Below are positions 1-6,703 of a stretch of DNA of 15,992 bases, one piece after another. The stretch is taken from NCBI GenBank assembly GCA_947522695.1, contig CANNTX010000029.1, forward strand, positions 1 to 15,992, written 5' to 3'. This stretch comes from an uncultured Bacilli bacterium (GTDB lineage Bacteria; Bacillota_I; Bacilli_A; RF39; UBA660). The notes under the pieces are model-generated. The model saw only the letters and a list, made by a program, of their open reading frames with translations, made no database searches and was not told where the DNA came from. The stretch's first letter is position 1. The number at the start of each line of letters is the position of its first letter. The position numbers and the translations under genes are program-made.

Positions 1-26
1 TCATTTATTTTTAATACTAAGTTCAT
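1..26 (-). CDS. Possible start of a gene running off the left edge
   Basis: An ATG at 24-26 on the minus strand opens a frame MNLVLKIN that is still open at the edge. It is preceded by GGAG at 36-39 with 9-base spacing, a good ribosome binding site. It also follows the intrinsic terminator at 68-92, as expected for a new transcription unit. Only eight codons are visible, so no product can be named. The alternative is that this is simply intergenic sequence. Confidence 0.35.
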
Positions 27-67
27 TTAAATCAACTCCATTTGTATATTATCATAATTTTCAAAAG

Positions 68-92
68 AAAAAAACTACTCACTTGTAGTTTT
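68..92 (-). terminator. Intrinsic terminator of the first surface-protein gene
   Basis: Read on the minus strand, an 8-bp perfect stem (AAAACTAC/GTAGTTTT, arms 85-92 and 71-78) with a 6-base loop is followed directly by a T run. It lies 18 bases past the stop codon of the gene ending at 110, the expected place for a rho-independent terminator. Confidence 0.8.
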
Positions 93-109
93 ATCTTATA
101 TTTATTAGT

Positions 110-1753
110 TTATTTTCCCGAATTCAATTCATCACATTCACGCGGTGTTATAGCGTATGGATTTCTATATGTTCCATCGCCACAAGCAAATTTAACATCT
201 TTTTTTAAGTAAAATGTTTGGGAAACAGATCCATAATCGGCTGTTTCTGGTAAATAAATACTATAATTATATACATAAACATTTGTTGTCGTGGCATTAT
301 CCTTAGTTAATGTTAAATTCTTAGGCATTGCTGATAGATTTGCAATGGTTGAACAGGTTGATAAATCACTGGCACAATCGGCTCCTAATTTTTCATATAA
401 GAAATCAGTTAAACTCGGTAATCCGATTTTTCCGGTCCACGTTTTTTTATTTGATGTATATGGTGTTAATCCTTTTTCTTGTTTGTATGCATCTTCTAAA
501 CTTACATTTAAACTATCTAATCCGCCAATATCCCATTCAACATTTGCAATAATTCCGGTGTATATATCGGTGTTTCCAAAATCATTATCATAATTAAAAT
601 ATGTATTGCCATGTTCTGCTGATGAATCGAAATCGTCTTTATAATATTCATAATAAAAATTTAAATTATCTTCGCTATTTAATTCTTGCATCAAGCTTGA
701 TGTTTCCCAATTATTTGTTCCGTTTGTATCAAAATCTTTGTGAGATGGTCTTAATAACATAACCTTAAGTAATCTTTCATACTCACCTGTATCGGCATTT
801 TTTACATTGAATGTTCCAATTATCTGAGCAGGTTGTCCAAATATGTTAATGTAATTTGAATAGTTTGGATATGATATAGTATATAATAACTTTGTTTCAT
901 AGTTATTCTTGTTTTGATTAGAAACTGTTGTTGTACTTAGTAATGATTCATTTTGGGTAAATCTTACATTTTTATCTGGGGTGTTATCAGTAAATATTTT
1001 ATTTTCGTATAAACTATTATCTTGGGTTATTAATTGTTTATCTATTGTATCTACTGCAGTATCACCTTGAGCTACTTCTGATGTTTGTCCTTCATTTATA
1101 ACTATCTTGCCATTAAATGTTGCTCCTTTATTATAATCTTGATTACCTCCAGTATCTATAAACATCATTTTTAAATTAAAGGTTATTACTTGCTCTCCAC
1201 TTACGGCTTTAAATTCTCCTTTGGCTAGTTCTTGTTTATATGTTTCACCACTCCAGTCTTCGAAATATCCAACAGTATATTCATATCCACTTTCGCTTAT
1301 TCCAAGTATTTTTTCCAATGGTAAATTTTCACCAATCCCCTTCAAAGCACAACTTATATTCTCATTTTCATCTACTCTTCGCATAAAATATACAAATTCG
1401 CCACCGAGATCATTATTTGCGTATTCGTTTGTAAATGTGCTTTGGTACTCAATACTAACGACATATGGCATGTTAATACCTTCTCCTGATGTGGTGTTAA
1501 TACCAGTTAAAGAAAATGTTTTATCTACTAAGATATTGTTGCTTGGTTGAATATTGGTTATTGGAATTATATTATCTGTTCCATCATTATAATTCAATAA
1601 CATCCTACCACTTGTTGATATTATTTGGGCTGTTGATCCTTTGGGATTATTTGCTGTAAAAAAGGCATATGTTACTCCTGCAAATATGATAACTAATATT
1701 AAAATAGTTGCAATTGTTACAAATATAAAAACTCTTTGATTATTGTTTTCCAT
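110..1753 (-). CDS. Exported surface protein with SipW-like signal peptide (paralog 1)
   Basis: This 547-residue protein is probably exported. Residues 8-30 form one hydrophobic segment ending FAGVTYAFFTANN, which resembles the SipW-dependent signal peptides of TasA/camelysin-type proteins; cleavage near residue 30 is inferred. Residues 37-225 are a Thr/Asn-rich, probably beta-rich domain. Residues 290-537 are a second module homologous to residues 250-508 of the neighbouring paralog: shared IIG.F, NEW/NNW, IANVxWxxGG, W[TN]GKI, CxSDLSxxC and a final NPYxI block. It lacks the extra C-terminal domain of the paralog. No enzymatic motif is visible; a matrix, pilus-like or adhesin role is possible but unproven. 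The ATG at 1751-1753 has its nearest SD-like sequence 15 bases away. The better-spaced GTG at 1764-1766 is out of frame because of a T7 tract and reads only MKFFYGKQ before a stop, so the gene may be phase-OFF or poorly translated in this clone. Confidence 0.85.
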   Translation of the reverse strand: MENNNQRVFIFVTIATILILVIIFAGVTYAFFTANNPKGSTAQIISTSGRMLLNYNDGTDNIIPITNIQPSNNILVDKTFSLTGINTTSGEGINMPYVVSIEYQSTFTNEYANNDLGGEFVYFMRRVDENENISCALKGIGENLPLEKILGISESGYEYTVGYFEDWSGETYKQELAKGEFKAVSGEQVITFNLKMMFIDTGGNQDYNKGATFNGKIVINEGQTSEVAQGDTAVDTIDKQLITQDNSLYENKIFTDNTPDKNVRFTQNESLLSTTTVSNQNKNNYETKLLYTISYPNYSNYINIFGQPAQIIGTFNVKNADTGEYERLLKVMLLRPSHKDFDTNGTNNWETSSLMQELNSEDNLNFYYEYYKDDFDSSAEHGNTYFNYDNDFGNTDIYTGIIANVEWDIGGLDSLNVSLEDAYKQEKGLTPYTSNKKTWTGKIGLPSLTDFLYEKLGADCASDLSTCSTIANLSAMPKNLTLTKDNATTTNVYVYNYSIYLPETADYGSVSQTFYLKKDVKFACGDGTYRNPYAITPRECDELNSGK

Positions 1754-1787
1754 AAAAAAATTTCACTACCTATCCTATAGTGAAATT
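1754..1787 (-). terminator. Terminator-like hairpin overlapping the promoter and start, copy 1
   Basis: On the minus strand a perfect 10-bp stem (AATTTCACTA/TAGTGAAATT, arms 1778-1787 and 1759-1768) encloses the 9-base loop TAGGATAGG, which holds the ribosome binding site. Seven Ts (1754-1760) follow, immediately before the ATG. The -10 box overlaps the 5' arm, so a transcript starting here lacks that arm. Only readthrough RNA from upstream could fold the full hairpin. The stem has just two GC pairs, so its strength is uncertain. Confidence 0.5.
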
Positions 1788-1814
1788 ATATCTCGGTTTA
1801 CCCACCATCGTCAA
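1785..1814 (-). promoter_or_regulatory. Sigma-A-type promoter of surface paralog 1
   Basis: The -35 TTGACG (1809-1814) and a perfect -10 TATAAT (1785-1790) are 18 bases apart on the minus strand. The predicted start of transcription near 1778 leaves a leader of about 25 bases. The -35 lies inside one arm of the 12-bp inverted repeat at 1809-1858, so a factor bound there would directly control access by RNA polymerase. Confidence 0.75.
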
Positions 1815-1858
1815 GCGAACGTTCGTATTTTATAAAAATATCAAATGTTCGCTTGACG
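1809..1858. repeat. Inverted repeat (possible operator), copy 1
   Basis: The arms CGTCAAGCGAAC (1809-1820) and GTTCGCTTGACG (1847-1858) are perfect complements, with 26 AT-rich bases between them. Including the next three bases the match is 14 of 15. A nested 10-bp palindrome CGAACGTTCG lies at 1816-1825. The arms are GC-rich against a very AT-rich background and are unchanged in the second copy, which suggests protein binding. No T run follows either arm, so it is unlikely to be a terminator. Confidence 0.7.
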
Positions 1859-1888
1859 GATAAATATAAATTTTTATTCTAACATTTT

Positions 1889-4099
1889 TTATCCTATACG
1901 GAAAGCTGGTGAAACACCATAAGCCGAACTTGCATTATATCTATAGTATTCACCTTTAGAGCTGACGTAAACAAAATGATTATTTACAGTATATCCGGCG
2001 TCACGAAGCCACCAAGGATTATTAGCATTATTACTATAATATTTTTTTATAGCCAGGTCATAATTAGAACTTTTTGTTACATTTTTATCTGCATAGTAAT
2101 CTAATTGCCTACTTTTGCTATAAGCTGTTCCACCATTAATTTTCAGTACTTCTTTTGCACTTAATAAATATAATTTATCATTAGTTACAAAATTATTTTC
2201 TCCTTCTGTACTTCCATGACCTGATATTACTTTGGTATCTATTATTACTTTTTTTAAATCGGCTGGAAATCTATTGAATAAATCTTCATTAAGATATGAA
2301 CGCATCTCACTATCTTTCCATCCTCCTACATTTGTATCAGTCGAATTCATTGCCTTAAAGCTTATTACATTTGTAAATTCAACAACAAAACCGCAAGCTG
2401 TTTGGGAAAAATTTGTACCATTACATTCTGCTGGTGTTGTGCTATTAGCAACACGCACTGTATAACTTGTTCCATCTATTTCTACTTCTTTTTCTGAGCC
2501 TACACTATATTTTGATGCATTTCCTGATTTTACATTATCTGCAATGGTTTCCCATGAATCATCTCCAAATGCATTATAATTAATTTTATATGGATTATTT
2601 GCATCACCTGTTCCCCCAGCTATCACGATATCAGATTTTAAATAAAGTGTTGGTCGAACATCTAGAATGCTACTTGTGGCGGATAAATTAACAACACCAT
2701 CTAAGATAACAAACGCACTATCTGAAAAGCTACTATCAGGAGATAGTGTCCAAATATTACCGGATAACCAATTATTATTTTTACAATCAGTTGAACTCAA
2801 ATCACTTCTACATGTTGTATTTGCTGATGCATATCCATAATCACTTGGATACACTAGGGCAATCTTTCCGTTCCATGTACTGTTTCTTGTTATTCCATCC
2901 GTTGGATTACTGATATGTAGTACTCCTCTTTCGGCATTGTATATATTTAGTACAGAAACTACAGATGTATTATAGCCACCTAGATTCCATTTTACATTTG
3001 CTATTTTATCTATCCAATTACTTTTTATATTTTGACCATAATCATATGTTGCTCCCGTTGTTAAATCATTAGTTCCACTATACCATTGTGTTGTAGCACT
3101 CATTTTACTCGTATCTAAATAATCTGTATTTAATTCAGTCATTAAATTTGCTTGACTCCATTCATTAACACCACGTCCACTATTTATTGTTGATTTTGAA
3201 GTATCCCACGAATAATACCCTAATGTTTCATTTCTTACTATTTTTACTAAAGTTTCTTTTTTTTCGTTGCCATCATCATCTATTGTTGTTATATTATTAA
3301 ATATTCCAATTATTCTCCATGTTTCATCATTGAATTTTATATAATTTTTTGGACTCGCTCCGACATATCTTATGTTTTTGTCAGTTGTATCATCTATTTC
3401 TAATCCATTATCTGTTAAATCTAATTTTTCAAAGTAATTAGATAATGTATTTTTTTGATTTATTACTACTTTACCATTAAATGTTTTTCCTTTTTCACTA
3501 TCTTGATTTTCATTATTATCTGGAAATTGAATTATTAAATTAAATGTTATGGTTTGATTATTTAAACTTGCCGGAAATTTTCCGGTTACCATTTCTGTGT
3601 AACGACTTCCATTATTAAATGTTCCATGAGAATATCCTGTATATGCTGGATTTCCTTGTACTGTTTGATTTGTTTCGCCAGTATATTCTACACCAACATT
3701 TGAACTGACTGGTCTATTTACTTCTTTTATATAATAATGCATCATTCCATCGCTAAATGTTGATATATATTGTATTCCTACTTTATATGGCATTGGAAGT
3801 CCATCACTTGAACTTATTCCGACAGTCGTATTTGCTCCGGTTAAAGTGAAAGTCTTATTTACTAATATCGTATTACTTGGTTGAATATCTGTTACTGGTT
3901 CGATACTGTCTGTTCCATCATCATATGTTATTAACATTATACCATTTTCTGATATAATTTGAGCTGTTGATCCTTCCGGATTATTTGCTGTAAAAAAGGC
4001 ATATGTTACTCCTGCAAATATGATTACTAATATTAAGGCAGTTGCTATTGTTACAAATATAAAAACTCTTTGATTATTGTTTTCCATAAAAAATTTCAC
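1889..4099 (-). CDS. Exported surface protein with C-terminal DUF6273-like domain (paralog 2)
   Basis: This 736-residue protein has a SipW-like signal peptide (hydrophobic residues 12-34, ending FAGVTYAFFTANN). A Thr/Asn-rich probable beta domain follows (41-215). A central module (about 250-508) begins WRIIGIF, contains the cysteine pair CRSDLSSTDC (430-439) and ends VRPTLYLK...NPYKI. The C-terminal domain (about 512-736) starts DDSWETIADNV, carries WWLRDAG (696-702) and ends GVSPAFRI; this pattern matches what I know of DUF6273, a C-type-lectin-like fold in gut Firmicutes. Function is unknown; a surface binding role is inferred. The start chosen is the GTG at 4097-4099, six bases after AGGA. 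An ATG at 4085-4087 (732 residues) gives the same protein minus four residues but is 14 bases from the last SD-like AGG. Here a T6 tract keeps GTG and ATG in frame, unlike paralog 1. Confidence 0.87.
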   Translation of the reverse strand: MKFFMENNNQRVFIFVTIATALILVIIFAGVTYAFFTANNPEGSTAQIISENGIMLITYDDGTDSIEPVTDIQPSNTILVNKTFTLTGANTTVGISSSDGLPMPYKVGIQYISTFSDGMMHYYIKEVNRPVSSNVGVEYTGETNQTVQGNPAYTGYSHGTFNNGSRYTEMVTGKFPASLNNQTITFNLIIQFPDNNENQDSEKGKTFNGKVVINQKNTLSNYFEKLDLTDNGLEIDDTTDKNIRYVGASPKNYIKFNDETWRIIGIFNNITTIDDDGNEKKETLVKIVRNETLGYYSWDTSKSTINSGRGVNEWSQANLMTELNTDYLDTSKMSATTQWYSGTNDLTTGATYDYGQNIKSNWIDKIANVKWNLGGYNTSVVSVLNIYNAERGVLHISNPTDGITRNSTWNGKIALVYPSDYGYASANTTCRSDLSSTDCKNNNWLSGNIWTLSPDSSFSDSAFVILDGVVNLSATSSILDVRPTLYLKSDIVIAGGTGDANNPYKINYNAFGDDSWETIADNVKSGNASKYSVGSEKEVEIDGTSYTVRVANSTTPAECNGTNFSQTACGFVVEFTNVISFKAMNSTDTNVGGWKDSEMRSYLNEDLFNRFPADLKKVIIDTKVISGHGSTEGENNFVTNDKLYLLSAKEVLKINGGTAYSKSRQLDYYADKNVTKSSNYDLAIKKYYSNNANNPWWLRDAGYTVNNHFVYVSSKGEYYRYNASSAYGVSPAFRIG

Positions 4100-4120
4100 T
4101 ACCTATCCTATAGTGAAATT
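4088..4120 (-). terminator. Terminator-like hairpin overlapping the promoter and start, copy 2
   Basis: This has the same 10-bp stem and loop as copy 1 (arms 4111-4120 and 4092-4101), followed by six Ts (4088-4093). It is the only terminator-like structure after the membrane-protein gene ending at 4213. It could therefore stop that transcript before it enters paralog 2 while leaving transcripts from the local promoter unaffected. Confidence 0.5.
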
Positions 4121-4147
4121 ATATCTCGGTTTGCCCACCATCGTCAA
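4118..4147 (-). promoter_or_regulatory. Sigma-A-type promoter of surface paralog 2, with start-deciding RBS
   Basis: TTGACG (4142-4147) and TATAAT (4118-4123) are 18 bases apart on the minus strand, identical in layout to copy 1. Transcription should start near 4111. The short leader contains AGGATAGG, placing AGGA six bases before the GTG at 4097-4099, which favours GTG over the downstream ATG. Confidence 0.75.
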
Positions 4148-4191
4148 GCGAACGTTCGTATTTTATAAAAATATTGAATGTTCGCTTGACG
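4142..4191. repeat. Inverted repeat (possible operator), copy 2
   Basis: The same perfect 12-bp arms as copy 1 (4142-4153 and 4180-4191) have the same 26-base spacing, with two substitutions confined to the spacer. Conservation of arms and spacing supports a shared regulator for both surface genes. Confidence 0.7.
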
Positions 4192-4212
4192 GATAAATTG
4201 AAGTGTTTAATA

Positions 4213-5820
4213 TTATCTTGCATAATATTTTATAGCAAAATTAATTATATCATATAATGTTGGGATTGATTTTATAAATATTAGTATTGAACTTATTAAA
4301 ATTATATAATTAAATATTTTTTCATTTTTAATTAGTTTCTTTAACAGTAAATAATATAACACATAAAATGCCCAATAAAAATATAAGCTATAAAGTATTA
4401 GTCCGTTTTCGGCAGTTCCCCATCCTATAAATAGTAATATAATTGCAGAAAACAATACCCAACCAAATGATATTTTAGCCATATATTCTTTACGATTTAA
4501 AATATAGCTAATTAAACATATTAATAAAACAATTATTCCAATTATGCTTAATGTAGAGGTTTTATTCATTTGATATGAATAATAAATTAATCCACTAGAT
4601 ATATTCTTATCGTAAGTTATGATGCCTTTATTTGATAAGAATAATGTTTCTATAAAATTAAAATATTGGCATAATTTGTCATAAAATGATACTTTTGTCC
4701 CAGTGAATCCGAGTAATAAATTTAGTCTATTATGTAGGGAAAAGAATAAAGTTAATCTTCCACTTAAAATTAAAACAACAATCGTATTTTTAAAACATTT
4801 AAATACTTTTTTAAACCAATTTTTGAAATTATCATATTTGGTTATTAAAGGAAATAAAACAACTGACGTTGATAAAGTTCCAACTGCAGCAATATATGCA
4901 TTATTTATTTCATCTTTTTTATTTATTTTAAACATATAAATTGTGAGTATTAAATAAAACATGCTAATAACATATTGTTCTAATATTAATCCAAATAATA
5001 TTACTGGATAATTTAATGTAAGTAAACAATACAAATATTTTTTATTTTTTTCTTTAACTTTCAAAATTCTTGCTAAGAATATAATAGATAATGCGATTAA
5101 AATATATTGAGTTATTATCATCGTAAATTCATAACTATAAGTCTTGGGAATAAAGAATACTAGGTCTGATACTAAATGAGCTATGATTGCAAATGGGAGC
5201 GAAAACACTCCAAAGAACGGTTGTCTAATGTCATTTTCTGGGCATCCTATATTTGACCATGCATCAAGTTTTGTTAAATAACTACTATCACTAGTGTAAA
5301 TTATATCATAATCATAATTTTTAGTACTACCAAATGCGGTACTATTATTTACTACTACAAAAGATAAGATACTTGCAAGAACGATAGTTATTATTAAATA
5401 TCTTTTTTCTACTTTAGTTAATTTTTCAATCTTTTTAAGATATTTTTTGAGGTTAATAATAATACAATATATAATAAATATAATTGAAGGCAATATAATT
5501 GTTCCAATTACTAAATAAAATATCGAACTATAAAAATTATTGCTTATTAATGTGTTTAAGTTAGCTTTAATGATATCAATAAAAAGATTATTTATATATA
5601 TTGAAATAAATAATGATATCCAAAAATATTTTTTATCAATAGTTTTTATTTTAATTTTTTTAAGAAAAAAGATTAGAAATATAATTATAATTATAGAACT
5701 TATAATAATCGTTTTTTTATCGTAAAATATATTTAGATAAATATTTAAGATAGGCCAAGATACAATTATAATAAATTTAATTAGATATTCTTCTAATTTA
5801 CCAATGTGAATTTTATTCAT
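4213..5820 (-). CDS. Polytopic membrane protein, possible GT-C glycosyltransferase
   Basis: This 535-residue protein is mostly hydrophobic, with roughly ten or more predicted membrane spans. One larger loop (about residues 160-205) contains YTSDSSYL (175-182) and DIRQPFFG (197-204). An acidic first extracytoplasmic loop of this kind is typical of GT-C transferases that take sugars from polyprenyl-phosphate donors, but I recognise no specific family. It starts 14 bases after the UbiA-family gene and reads the same way, so the two are probably co-transcribed. The functional reading is that the UbiA enzyme makes a lipid-linked pentose and this protein transfers or processes it outside the membrane. 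That is inference from context. It could equally be an O-antigen-polymerase-like or uncharacterised membrane protein. Confidence 0.72.
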   Translation of the reverse strand: MNKIHIGKLEEYLIKFIIIVSWPILNIYLNIFYDKKTIIISSIIIIIFLIFFLKKIKIKTIDKKYFWISLFISIYINNLFIDIIKANLNTLISNNFYSSIFYLVIGTIILPSIIFIIYCIIINLKKYLKKIEKLTKVEKRYLIITIVLASILSFVVVNNSTAFGSTKNYDYDIIYTSDSSYLTKLDAWSNIGCPENDIRQPFFGVFSLPFAIIAHLVSDLVFFIPKTYSYEFTMIITQYILIALSIIFLARILKVKEKNKKYLYCLLTLNYPVILFGLILEQYVISMFYLILTIYMFKINKKDEINNAYIAAVGTLSTSVVLFPLITKYDNFKNWFKKVFKCFKNTIVVLILSGRLTLFFSLHNRLNLLLGFTGTKVSFYDKLCQYFNFIETLFLSNKGIITYDKNISSGLIYYSYQMNKTSTLSIIGIIVLLICLISYILNRKEYMAKISFGWVLFSAIILLFIGWGTAENGLILYSLYFYWAFYVLYYLLLKKLIKNEKIFNYIILISSILIFIKSIPTLYDIINFAIKYYAR

Positions 5821-5834
5821 AATTATTCTTCTTT

Positions 5835-6692
5835 CTATAAGTATATTATAATCACTAATAATAAAACATATATAATTCCAAGTCCAATTAATAATTTATC
5901 GCTAAGAATAACTTCTACTGGATCACCATCGCTATTTCCTTCAATATCCATACTATATTTCATAGCAAGTATTATAAAATATGGAACAGTCCAAACAGCA
6001 TAATTATTACTAATATCAACCACTTCTTGGCTTACACTCCATAATGCATAAAAAACAATTGAGCATGATAATAACATATACATATTTTTATCTAAAAATT
6101 CTTTATTATAATGATTTAAAACTTTTCGGGAATTATTTCCATATTTTTCGATTTCATTTCTTCTTTTACCTAATCCCATATAAAATGATAATGTTAGTAC
6201 AGTTAATAATAACCAGTTAGAAACATTAATGTTAGTTAAACTAGCACCAAATAAAATTCTAATTACAAATCCGGATACTAAAATTACTATGTCTAATAAT
6301 GGAACATTTTTAGCACCAAAACTATATATTAAATTAAGAATGAAATATGCAAGTAATAAAGCAATTGATTCATTAGGCAATTTTAATAAAATTATTAATG
6401 ATATTACTATTAATAATAAAATAATTAAAAATATTATAGCTTGTTTAATAGATATTTTTCCAGCTGCTATAGGTCTTTTACATTTTGTGGGATGTTTTTT
6501 ATCTTTTTCGATATCTTTAATATCGTTAATTATATATATTGAACTGGATGTTAATGTAAATATTACTAAGCCAATTAAGGTTATAAAAAAGTTATATTTA
6601 TTAAGCATTCTTCTACTAAAAAATATTGGTAAAAATACCAATAAATTTTTAATAGAATGTTTTAGTCTAATTAATTTTAGATAATTTTTCAT
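5835..6692 (-). CDS. UbiA-family polyprenyl-phosphate phosphoribosyltransferase-like protein
   Basis: At 285 residues this is the usual length for UbiA prenyltransferases, with about eight or nine membrane spans. Visible motifs are RLKHSIKNLLVFLP (9-22), the metal/diphosphate motif NDIKDIEKD (56-64) followed by HPTKCKRPIA (67-76), and the second motif YSFGAKNVPLLD (123-134). GKRRNEIEKYG (175-185) and DGDPVEVILSD (255-265) follow. This set is that of decaprenyl-phosphate 5-phosphoribose synthases (Rv3806c type), which join PRPP to a polyprenyl phosphate, rather than menaquinone or heme enzymes. The exact lipid and sugar are inferred. Its SD AAGGA sits just after the parE stop and 11 bases separate the genes, so it is expressed from the parE transcript. 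No phosphatase or DprE-type epimerase is visible here. Confidence 0.85.
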   Translation of the reverse strand: MKNYLKLIRLKHSIKNLLVFLPIFFSRRMLNKYNFFITLIGLVIFTLTSSSIYIINDIKDIEKDKKHPTKCKRPIAAGKISIKQAIIFLIILLLIVISLIILLKLPNESIALLLAYFILNLIYSFGAKNVPLLDIVILVSGFVIRILFGASLTNINVSNWLLLTVLTLSFYMGLGKRRNEIEKYGNNSRKVLNHYNKEFLDKNMYMLLSCSIVFYALWSVSQEVVDISNNYAVWTVPYFIILAMKYSMDIEGNSDGDPVEVILSDKLLIGLGIIYVLLLVIIIYL

Positions 6693-6703
6693 ATTTATCC
6701 TTA

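Larger units (their letters stand above)
1629..1865 (-). repeat. Direct repeat, copy 1: promoter plus signal-peptide cassette
   Basis: This segment matches 3963-4198 in the same orientation. The non-coding 112 bases differ by three substitutions and one T-run indel. The adjoining 125 coding bases, encoding the signal peptide, differ at seven positions. Beyond the cassette the two proteins diverge strongly, so the repeat is a sharply bounded 5' module. Duplication followed by gene conversion, or strong constraint on the leader, would both explain this. Confidence 0.9.
3963..4198 (-). repeat. Direct repeat, copy 2: promoter plus signal-peptide cassette
   Basis: This is the second copy of the cassette at 1629-1865, same orientation, offset 2334 bases in the coding part and 2333 upstream because the T tract is one base shorter. 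Homologous recombination between the copies would delete the intervening 2.3 kb and join this promoter to paralog 1. Confidence 0.9.

Noticed and set aside
1816..1825. LexA/DinR SOS box
   Set aside because: CGAACGTTCG lacks the four-base gap of the Gram-positive consensus CGAAC-N4-GTTCG.
1809..1858. Invertible promoter (phase switch by DNA inversion)
   Set aside because: The -35 is inside an arm and the -10 is outside the repeat, so inverting the 26-base spacer would not change promoter direction. No invertase gene is visible.
1853..1880. Outward plus-strand promoter from the other arm (TTGACG then TATTCT)
   Set aside because: The spacer is 16 bases with a poor -10, it is not conserved in copy 2, and it would only transcribe antisense into the 3' end of paralog 2.
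1861..1905. Terminator directly after paralog 2 (GGATAAA...TTTATCC)
   Set aside because: There are only seven pairs around a long loop and no T run follows; the hairpin at 1754-1787 is a better candidate.
1889..2640. Diversity-generating retroelement target
   Set aside because: The lectin-like C-terminus is reminiscent, but no reverse transcriptase, template repeat or adenine-biased variable repeat is seen in the window.
1629..4198. CRISPR array or insertion sequence
   Set aside because: There are only two long direct repeats 2.3 kb apart, with no short regular spacers, transposase or target-site duplications.
6229..6684. 151-codon plus-strand frame opposite the UbiA-family gene
   Set aside because: It lies wholly antisense to a gene with clear family motifs, has low-complexity Ile/Asn/Lys content and no ribosome binding site.
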